NCBI GenBank assembly: GCA_937868145.1
Contig: CALMMH010000141.1
Coordinates: forward strand, 1-13,850
Source of the DNA: an uncultured Phycisphaerales bacterium
GTDB lineage: Bacteria > Planctomycetota > Phycisphaerae > Sedimentisphaerales > Anaerobacaceae
Direction of reading: 5' to 3'
DNA length: 13,850 nt
The number at the start of each line of letters is the position of its first letter. Within the stretch, counting starts at the first letter, position 1. The notes below the pieces were generated by a model, which saw nothing but the letters and a program-made list of their open reading frames with translations, was not told the origin of the DNA and did no database searches. Below are positions 8,290 to 13,850 of this stretch, one piece after another. The position numbers and the translations under genes are program-made.

Positions 8290-9966
8290 ATGCCAACCCG
8301 GACCTATAGACTGACGACAATTTCTTTTCTGGTCCTGATGGTGGCTCTGATGCCTGTCCGTGTGACGGCGAGCGACTGGCCGATCTTCCGCGGCCCCCAG
8401 CACAACGGCATCTCTTCAGAGCGACATTGGGGAGAGGACTGGGCCAATTGTGCGATGAAGGTTCGATGGACCACGGCGGTGGGCGTGGGATCCTCCACAG
8501 TCGCGGTGGCGGCCGGGCGGCTCTACACGATGGGCAACAGCCGAATCTCTGTCGACAGGGCCACGACGGCCTGCGACGTGGTCTACTGCCTGGATGCGGT
8601 CAACGGCGCCCTCATCTGGAGCTACTCCTACCCGGCGGCCTTGGGGGCCAACCTCTACGAGGGCGGCACCACCACGACACCGACCGTAACGGGTGACAAG
8701 GTGTACACCCTGAGCAAGCAGGGCTTGGCTTACTGCTTCGATGCCCAGACCGGGGCGGTCCTCTGGCAGGTCGATCTGGTCGCCAGGTACGGCGTCCGCG
8801 CGCCGACATGGTCCTTTGCGGGGTCTCCCTATCCCTATGGGGACTTGGTGATCTACAACGTGGGCAAGCACGGTTTGGCCCTACACGCCAACGATGGAAC
8901 ATTGGCCTGGACGACCGGCACGGACGTATCGGGATACTCCACGCCGGTGCCGCTGGATGACAACGGTCAGCAACTCCTGGTCTTGATGGGATACAGGACC
9001 TTTGCGGCCGTCGAGCCCCTGACCGGCAGTGTTGTGTGGGAGTATCCTTGGGTCAACGGGCTTCCGGGGAACATTGCCGACCCGGTCGTGGATGGCAATG
9101 AGCTGTTTGTCTCGTCGGGCTATAACAAAGGCTCCGCCCTGCTCCGGGCGTCCGGCGGCCAAGTCGCCCAGGTCTGGCAACAGAGGAATATGCAGACCTG
9201 CTACAACACGGCCGTGCTCTGGCAGGGATACCTGTATGGCCCCAACGACAGTGGGCAGAACCTGACCTGTGTGGAATTCAGCACTGGCAACGTGATCTGG
9301 AACAAAGGAGGCTTCGGCCGTGCCTGTGTCACCCTGGCGGATGGCAACCTGATCGTCCTGAGCGAGAGGGGAGAGCTGAGTATTGCCAAGGCGTCGCCTG
9401 AAGGCTACGTGCCTGCTGTCAGAGCCCAGATCCTCAGTGGCGAGTGCCGTACCGTGCCCGTCCTGGCCAACGGGAAGATCTATGTCCGCAGTACGGCAGG
9501 CAACCTGGCCTGCGTGGAGTTGACGACTTCCGCGCCCAGGGTCGATGCAGGCAGCAGTGTCCTCACCTGGCTCAAGACCGGCGAAACCACCGTGGTCTTG
9601 AATGGTTCTGTGGCAGACGACGCCAACGACGTCACCAGTATCCGCTGGTCTGTCCTCTCTTCGCCAGAGGGCTCTCTCGTCGAATTTGCCGACGACTCCA
9701 AGCCTGCCACCACGGCCAGCCTTACTCAGGTGGGTGTGTATGTCTTGGAGCTACGCGCGATCGACGCACAGTCCCAGGAAGGCTATGACCGAATCGAGGC
9801 CAGAGTGTACGCGGACGCCGACGAGGCTTCCAAGAACCGACCAGCCGGCAACTCCGTGGCTGCCTGGTACGATCCTGACGCTGATCACGTCGAGGATCCT
9901 AACGACACCTCTCTCACGGAGGATATCTATTACGATGCAGGCACGATCATCTTGCCGGCCAATTAG
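8290..9966 (+). CDS. secreted PQQ-like beta-propeller with PKD-like domain (second copy)
   Basis: A 558-residue exported protein. The signal peptide spans about residues 1-28 (hydrophobic 11-22, cut near VTA-S), followed by the family signature SDWPIFRGPQHNGIS (28-42). Propeller strands repeat as CLDAVNGALIW (100-110), CFDAQTGAVLW (149-159), LHANDGTLAW (198-207), AVEPLTGSVVW (240-250) and CVEFSTGNVIW (327-337), ending near 412. Residues 416-508 form a PKD/Ig-like domain: PRVDAGSSVLTWLKTGETTV, then VLNGSVADD (436-444), IRWSVLSSPEGSLVEF (451-466) and VGVYVLELRAIDA (481-493). Such domains usually serve as spacers or surface-attachment modules. The last 50 residues include an acidic YDPDADHVEDPND stretch (527-539) and no dockerin or PEP-CTERM anchor. 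Its loop at 208-215 is short, like the first copy. It starts 22 bp after the pseudopilin stop, so translation may be coupled. No enzymatic role is apparent. Confidence 0.85.
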   Translation: MPTRTYRLTTISFLVLMVALMPVRVTASDWPIFRGPQHNGISSERHWGEDWANCAMKVRWTTAVGVGSSTVAVAAGRLYTMGNSRISVDRATTACDVVYCLDAVNGALIWSYSYPAALGANLYEGGTTTTPTVTGDKVYTLSKQGLAYCFDAQTGAVLWQVDLVARYGVRAPTWSFAGSPYPYGDLVIYNVGKHGLALHANDGTLAWTTGTDVSGYSTPVPLDDNGQQLLVLMGYRTFAAVEPLTGSVVWEYPWVNGLPGNIADPVVDGNELFVSSGYNKGSALLRASGGQVAQVWQQRNMQTCYNTAVLWQGYLYGPNDSGQNLTCVEFSTGNVIWNKGGFGRACVTLADGNLIVLSERGELSIAKASPEGYVPAVRAQILSGECRTVPVLANGKIYVRSTAGNLACVELTTSAPRVDAGSSVLTWLKTGETTVVLNGSVADDANDVTSIRWSVLSSPEGSLVEFADDSKPATTASLTQVGVYVLELRAIDAQSQEGYDRIEARVYADADEASKNRPAGNSVAAWYDPDADHVEDPNDTSLTEDIYYDAGTIILPAN

Positions 9967-10003
9967 CCACAAGAGAACAGATAGAACCGAATAACGAGAA
10001 TGC

Positions 10004-10010
10004 AGAGGAG
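10004..10010 (+). promoter_or_regulatory. ribosome-binding site for third propeller gene
   Basis: AGAGGAG ends 4 nt before the ATG at 10015 and lies downstream of the alternative in-frame ATG at 10000. It therefore supports 10015 as the start and gives a standard signal peptide without the five extra residues. Confidence 0.6.
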
Positions 10011-10014
10011 TCTT

Positions 10015-12000
10015 ATGAGAACATCGTTGAATCGATCCTGTCGTTGGCTGGCGTTGACTGTCGCCGGCTCCTGTTTGTTCACTGCAAGTGCTTGGGCGGC
10101 GGATTGGCCGCAATGGCAGGGACCCAACCGCGACGGCAAGTCCGCGGACACAGGGCTCCTCCAGCAATGGCCCCAAGATGGCCCCCCTCTCGCCTGGAGA
10201 ATCGACAAACTCGGCGGAGGCGACAGCGCTCCGGCCGTCGTTGGCGGACGGATTTACGGCATGAGCCATCGCGGCGGCGACGAAGTCGTCTGGGCCCTGT
10301 TCGAGAAGGACGGCAGCGAAATCTGGGTGACCCGCATCGGCCCGGCCTTTGCCCAGCGACCATCGCAATCGAAGGAGGGGCCGGGATGCACGCCGGCCGT
10401 CGACGGCGGGCGCCTTTACGTCGAGGGCATGGGCGGCGTCGTGGCCTGTCTGCAGGCCCAAGACGGCAAGGTCGTCTGGCAGCGCAGTCTGACAGAGGAT
10501 TTTGGCGGGAGCATGCCCATGTGGAGCTACCGCGAATCGCCGCTCGTCGATGGCGACAAGGTCATCGTCACCCCCGGCGGAGCCGATGCGATCCTGGTGG
10601 CCCTGAACAAGCTGACCGGCGAGACGATCTGGAAGGCCAAGATGCCCGACAGCCCGGCCGGCGCTTCTGGAGCCCCCGCCGGCTCTGGCGGTGGTCGAGG
10701 GGACGTCGGTGGTCCGGGTAGCGCCGGCGGTGGTCGAGGCGGTCCCGGTGGAGCCGGCGCGGGTTCGGCTGCGGGGATCACCGGAACCAAGGATCCGGGC
10801 TTGTTTTCGAGCGAGCATTTTTCGATGACCGCTTTCTCCTGCAAGATCCCCAACGGCAAGTATCTCGCGAAGCTCTACTTTGCGGAGACGTACCAAGGCA
10901 TTACCGCCCCCGGCCAGCGTGTTTTCTCCCTCAATGTCCAGGGGAAGGAAGTCAAGGACTTTGACGTTTGGGTCAAGGCCGGCGGTCCCAACCGCGCCTA
11001 TATCGAGACCGTGCCCGTGGAAGTCACCAATGGAGAATTCCGAATTGTCTTCACGCCCAAGGTCGAAAACCCGGCGATCAAGGCGATCGAAATCCTTCCG
11101 CAGGCAGAGAGTGCGGCCTCTGGCGCAACGACCGTCCGGATCAAGGCCGGTTCGGCTGCGGCGTTCACGGATTCGAGCGGCAACGTCTGGCAGCCGGATC
11201 AGGGATTTGAGGGAGGCATGACAAACCCGATGGCCAGCGGTTCAGGAGCCGGCTCCGGCGGCTTTGGTGGTCTTCCCGGCGGTGGCCAAGGCGGTCAAGG
11301 CGGCTTTGGCGGCGGTCGAGGGGGTCCCGGCGGCTTCGGCGGTGGTGGCGGAGCGGCTTACGCCTCGGTCATAGCGATCGACTTCGAAGGTCAGCGTCAG
11401 TATGTGCAAATGACAGCAAGGGCGCTGATCGGAGTCGCGGCATCTGACGGCAAGTTCCTCTGGCGGTATGACAAACCCGCCAACCGCATGGGTCTCAACT
11501 GTTCGACGGCACTGTACCAGGATGGGATGGTGTTCGCCTCCTCCGCCTACGGCGCAGGCTGCGGGTTGGTCAAGCTGAGCAAGGATGCGGATGGGTCTGT
11601 CAAGGCCGAGGAAGTCTATGCCACCACGGACATGCAGAACCACCATGGCGGCATGATCCTCTTAGATGGCTGCCTCTACGGCGCCAGCGGCGGCAATGAG
11701 GGCGGCGCCCTCGTCTGTCTCGACTTCAAAACAGGCAAGGTTCTGTGGGACCAGCGAGCCACCGTGGGTCGTCGCGCGAAAGGTTCGCTGGCCCTGGCGG
11801 ACGGCCGGCTGTACTACCGTATGGAGGACGGCGTCGTGCTCCTGATTGAGCCGAACCCGAAGCAATACGTCGAGCGGGGTCGTTTTGAACAGCCGGACCG
11901 CACGCGTCTGCCTGCCTGGGCGCACCCGGTCATCGCCAACGGCAAGCTGTACATCCGCGATCAGGATGTCTTGTTCTGCTACGACGTCAAGGCGAAGTGA
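10015..12000 (+). CDS. secreted PQQ-like beta-propeller with inserted malectin-like module (third copy)
   Basis: A 661-residue exported protein. The signal peptide spans 1-28 (TASAWA-AD), then the signature DWPQWQGPNRDGKS (30-43). The first propeller part (60-214) includes CLQAQDGKVVW (145-155) and ALNKLTGETIWKAKM (196-210). A glycine-rich linker (215-254), a malectin-like module (255-403) and a second glycine-rich linker (404-446) interrupt it. The propeller then resumes at YASVIAIDFEGQRQYVQ (449-465) and continues through GVAASDGKFLWRY (473-485), MQNHHGGMILLDGCLYGASG (540-559), CLDFKTGKVLW (568-578) and HPVIANGKLYIRDQ (637-650). In the first copy the two propeller parts are joined by only about five residues, so the module is an insertion. 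Malectin domains bind carbohydrate, so this copy may bind glycans. The two parts of the malectin sequence are in reversed order (see the module entry). The frame is intact throughout. The gene starts 48 bp after the second copy. Confidence 0.85.
   Translation: MRTSLNRSCRWLALTVAGSCLFTASAWAADWPQWQGPNRDGKSADTGLLQQWPQDGPPLAWRIDKLGGGDSAPAVVGGRIYGMSHRGGDEVVWALFEKDGSEIWVTRIGPAFAQRPSQSKEGPGCTPAVDGGRLYVEGMGGVVACLQAQDGKVVWQRSLTEDFGGSMPMWSYRESPLVDGDKVIVTPGGADAILVALNKLTGETIWKAKMPDSPAGASGAPAGSGGGRGDVGGPGSAGGGRGGPGGAGAGSAAGITGTKDPGLFSSEHFSMTAFSCKIPNGKYLAKLYFAETYQGITAPGQRVFSLNVQGKEVKDFDVWVKAGGPNRAYIETVPVEVTNGEFRIVFTPKVENPAIKAIEILPQAESAASGATTVRIKAGSAAAFTDSSGNVWQPDQGFEGGMTNPMASGSGAGSGGFGGLPGGGQGGQGGFGGGRGGPGGFGGGGGAAYASVIAIDFEGQRQYVQMTARALIGVAASDGKFLWRYDKPANRMGLNCSTALYQDGMVFASSAYGAGCGLVKLSKDADGSVKAEEVYATTDMQNHHGGMILLDGCLYGASGGNEGGALVCLDFKTGKVLWDQRATVGRRAKGSLALADGRLYYRMEDGVVLLIEPNPKQYVERGRFEQPDRTRLPAWAHPVIANGKLYIRDQDVLFCYDVKAK
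10657..10776 (+). repeat. glycine-rich linker 1 (low-complexity coding repeat)
   Basis: Residues 215-254 of the third propeller protein are almost entirely Gly, Ala, Ser, Pro and Arg, with repeated GGGRG and GGPG units encoded by GGCGGTGGTCGAGG repeats (10687-10700 and 10726-10739). It joins the propeller to the malectin-like module. The DNA is prone to slippage, so length may vary between strains. Confidence 0.8.
10777..11223 (+). other. circularly permuted malectin-like domain (within third propeller gene)
   Basis: Residues 255-363 read as the latter two thirds of a malectin domain: ITGTKDPGLFSSEHFSMTAF (255-274), IPNGKYLAKLYFAETYQG (278-295), GQRVFSLNVQGKEVKDFDVW (300-319), KAGGPNRAYIETV (321-333), and closing strand ENPAIKAIEILPQ (351-363). 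After the short linker AESAASGAT comes TVRIKAGSAAAFTDSSGNVW (373-392) followed by QPDQGFEGG (393-401). In ordinary malectin domains this last segment is the N-terminus and directly precedes the KDP-L segment. The order is therefore swapped, with native ends fused and new ends in the loop after GFEGG. The only alternative I see is the inner halves of two tandem malectin copies, which gives the same product. Family assignment is by remembered consensus, not a search. Confidence 0.7.
11224..11352 (+). repeat. glycine-rich linker 2 (low-complexity coding repeat)
   Basis: Residues 404-446 are about 60% glycine in GGxGG units (for example GGFGGLPGG and GGRGGPGG). It joins the malectin-like module back to the propeller. 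It shares with linker 1 a 17-nt segment differing at one base (11314-11330 against 10732-10748), in the same codon phase. Confidence 0.8.
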
Positions 12001-12023
12001 AAGTCAATCAATTGCCGTGGTCA

Positions 12024-12049
12024 TATAAGGCGCAAATTTGCCTCCTATA
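12024..12049. promoter_or_regulatory. imperfect palindrome between third propeller gene and DUF362 gene
   Basis: A 26-nt imperfect palindrome centred on GCAAATTTGC (12032-12041), with outer arms TATA (12024-12027) and TATA (12046-12049). Ten of thirteen pairs are Watson-Crick and one is G-T. It stands out as AT-rich in GC-rich DNA and could be an operator for the DUF362 gene. No typical -35/-10 pair accompanies it, and no T-run marks a terminator. Confidence 0.25.
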
Positions 12050-12079
12050 GGTTGTTGCCGGCGCAGTCGCACTTCCGGT

Positions 12080-12099
12080 CGGTGTGATCGGGAACACCG
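12080..12099 (+). promoter_or_regulatory. hairpin in DUF362 leader
   Basis: Arms CGGTGT (12080-12085) and ACACCG (12094-12099) form a perfect 6-bp stem with an 8-nt loop, 46 nt before the DUF362 ATG. It could act as a weak transcription-attenuating or RNA-stability element; chance is possible. Confidence 0.2.
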
Positions 12100-12145
12100 C
12101 GTCGGCACAGCTTTATGGTGATCGCTACTTTTGGAGGGTTTAGTC

Positions 12146-13850
12146 ATGTTGTGGCGAGATGATGAGCATGCGGAGAGGATCTGCCCGAAAACCGGGCGTC
12201 GCATCGAACGAGAAAGGGAACACCGCTGGGCATCCTGGATGCTGCCCTTCGTGGGGCTGGCGTCGCTGTTGTGGTTCCTGATACGTGTGATCCCCAAGCC
12301 CTCGCGGGCTGCCTATCCATGCCAGCGGGCGGTCTTTCCCCTGGCCTCGGGTTTCATGGTGTGGCTGACCGGCATCATCGTGTCGACCTTGGCGTACCGC
12401 AAGGCCAGGCGTCTGGCGGGCCGAGCCCGCTACGTGGCCGCCGGACTCTTCGCGGCGGTGGCGGTGGCAGCCCTCTGGGGGGCGATCAGCATCACCGCAG
12501 ACGTCGAAGCGGTTGCGGATTTCGTTCCGATCGATCCGCCCAACAGCCCGATCGGCGTCGGCAAAGGCATCTATCCGGGCCGGGTTGTATGGGTGCACGA
12601 TCCCAGCGCGACGACGTGGGACGGCGTGACCGGATTCTGGTGGGAAGACCGGAATCTGGATCCGCAGGCGGTGGACAACATGGTCTCGCGTACCCTGCGG
12701 ACTCTGGCCGGAGAGGAGGATGATGCAGCCGCCTGGGACGCGATCTTCCGCTATTTCAATCGCACTCACGGCGCCGGCGACGTCGGCTATCAGCCGGGCG
12801 AAAAAATCGCAATCAAGATCAACCTGAACGCGGAGGGATACGGCCCCGCTTATGACACCGGCGGCGGCAACGGCCGCATGCCAAGCCCGCAGATGATTCA
12901 TTCCCTCCTTGCCCAACTCTTCGACAACGTGCATGTTTCCGGATCAGACGTCACCATTTATGATGCCTCGCGGGCCATTGCCGATCCGCTCTACAACCGG
13001 ATCCACGGCGATGCGGACCCGAATTTCCAGAACGTGAGGTTCGTGGCCAATACCACGGTCAACGGCCGGATCGGTGCGGTCTATGACCCCGCTTCTCCCG
13101 TCCACTTCGCCAATCCGAGCGTGAGCACCGCGAACAATGCCACGGCCTATCTGCCAACCTGCGTGACCGAAGCCAAATATCTGATCAACATGGCCCCGCT
13201 CTCGGGGCATAGCATGTACGGTTTTACCGCAAGCGGCAAGAACTGGTTTGGCTCTATCTATTGGCGGACGAATGCCAATTATATGGTGTGGAACGGTGGC
13301 TGGACGCCCTTTCCCCTGCACAACTTCGGTCTTCGCAATAATCCCATGGGCTCCTACAATCCTATTGTCGATCTCATTGGCCACCCGCAACTCGGCGGCA
13401 AGACGCTGCTGTTCCTGGTGGATGGTCTCTATGGTTCCGACAACGCGATCACCAGGGTGCTCCGCTTCAGCTCCTTTGGCAACAATTGGACAGCCAGCGT
13501 GTTTGCGTCGCAGGACTCCATTGCCATCGATTCGGTCGTGGTGGATTTCCTGCGGAATGAACCGCTGCTGAACAACAACTGCTCCGGCCAAGGCGTGGAC
13601 AATTACCTCCACGAGGCAGCCCAGGCGGGCAATCCGCCCTCGGGCAGCTTCTACGATCCCGGCAGCACCGGGACGCGTCTGGCCAGTCTCGGCGTCCACG
13701 AGCACTGGAACAACGCGGTGGACAAGCAGTACTCCCGCAACCTCGGCGGAAGCGAAGGCATCGAACTCGTCACGCCCTCGCTGGCCGTGCAGGATGGAGC
13801 GGTCACGAATACCGCAACCGGCATACACTACGACTACATCCGTGACGCCG
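12146..13850 (+). CDS. DUF362 domain protein with membrane N-terminus, 3'-truncated
   Basis: An open frame of 568 codons runs off the right edge without a stop. GGAGGG (12133-12138) lies 7 nt before the ATG. Three hydrophobic segments, at about 31-49, 63-84 and 96-118, predict a membrane-anchored N-terminus; between the first two is KPSRAAYPCQRAVFPLASGF (51-70), a stretch I recall as conserved in membrane-bound DUF362 proteins. The DUF362 domain follows the last helix: VVWVHDPSATTWDG (147-160), KIAIKINLN (220-228), PSPQMIHSLLAQL (246-258), VTIYDASRAIADPLYNRIH (269-287), GKNWFGS (364-370), LLFLVDGLYGSDN (421-433), SQDSIAIDSVVVDFL (455-469), and SLGVHEHWNNAVDKQYSRN (514-532). DUF362 has no settled function; some members carry ferredoxin-type clusters, but no CxxCxxC motif is visible here. 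It is the last gene in the window, 145 bp after the third propeller, with its own possible regulatory palindrome. Confidence 0.85.
   Translation, partial: MLWRDDEHAERICPKTGRRIEREREHRWASWMLPFVGLASLLWFLIRVIPKPSRAAYPCQRAVFPLASGFMVWLTGIIVSTLAYRKARRLAGRARYVAAGLFAAVAVAALWGAISITADVEAVADFVPIDPPNSPIGVGKGIYPGRVVWVHDPSATTWDGVTGFWWEDRNLDPQAVDNMVSRTLRTLAGEEDDAAAWDAIFRYFNRTHGAGDVGYQPGEKIAIKINLNAEGYGPAYDTGGGNGRMPSPQMIHSLLAQLFDNVHVSGSDVTIYDASRAIADPLYNRIHGDADPNFQNVRFVANTTVNGRIGAVYDPASPVHFANPSVSTANNATAYLPTCVTEAKYLINMAPLSGHSMYGFTASGKNWFGSIYWRTNANYMVWNGGWTPFPLHNFGLRNNPMGSYNPIVDLIGHPQLGGKTLLFLVDGLYGSDNAITRVLRFSSFGNNWTASVFASQDSIAIDSVVVDFLRNEPLLNNNCSGQGVDNYLHEAAQAGNPPSGSFYDPGSTGTRLASLGVHEHWNNAVDKQYSRNLGGSEGIELVTPSLAVQDGAVTNTATGIHYDYIRDA

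Noticed and set aside
9751..10896. 381-codon antisense ORF on the - strand
   Set aside because: It spans the end of one propeller gene and much of the next, both well supported by motifs. Its product is low-complexity and unlike any family.
10657..11352. glycine-rich linkers as a CRISPR-like or tandem DNA repeat array
   Set aside because: The repeats are irregular, in frame, and encode Gly-rich linkers inside an intact gene.
12140..13828. two long antisense ORFs (12140-12934 and 12944-13828, - strand)
   Set aside because: They mirror the DUF362 reading frame, which has clear family motifs, a signal for translation and no stop. The antisense products show no domain.

Overview
The window looks like chromosomal DNA of a planctomycete, probably a Phycisphaerae-type lineage. 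This rests on gene content, not on any marker gene. The clues are an ECF sigma factor of the kind that sits beside large Ser/Thr kinases, secreted 'DWPxxxGP' PQQ-like propellers, a pseudopilin with an AFTLIELLVVIA leader, a PKD-like domain, and a DUF362 protein with a membrane N-terminus. DNA is GC-rich and every supported gene is on the + strand. I see no tRNA, rRNA, CRISPR array, transposase or phage gene.

Layout. (1) 3-1394: 3' part of a gene for a PEP/pyruvate-binding (PPDK_N-type) protein, cut by the left edge. (2) 1395-2181: about 790 bp without a convincing gene. It holds a strong hairpin that may be a terminator, two doubtful small ORFs, a sigma-70-like promoter and a leader hairpin. 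(3) 2182-2754: ECF sigma factor. (4) 2881-6048: transmembrane Ser/Thr kinase with TPR-like repeats and a six-motif PD40 propeller outside the membrane. (5) 6077-12000: three secreted PQQ-like propeller proteins, with a pseudopilin between the first and second. (6) 12146 to the right edge: DUF362 protein, cut by the edge.

Genes from 2182 onward are co-oriented with short gaps (126, 28, 100, 22, 48 and 145 bp), and most have good Shine-Dalgarno sites, so they probably form one transcription unit or a few overlapping ones. A reasonable reading is an envelope signalling and secretion cassette: sigma factor and kinase regulate, while the kinase's outer propeller, the three secreted propellers and the pseudopilin work at or beyond the membrane. 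No substrate can be assigned.

The most unusual thing is in the third propeller gene (10015-12000). A module of about 235 residues, bounded by glycine-rich linkers, sits in a loop where both paralogues in this window have only a few residues. The module is a malectin-like domain whose parts are in swapped order: the normally C-terminal two thirds come first, and the normally N-terminal strand segment follows after a short linker. This looks like a circularly permuted malectin domain inserted into a beta-propeller.
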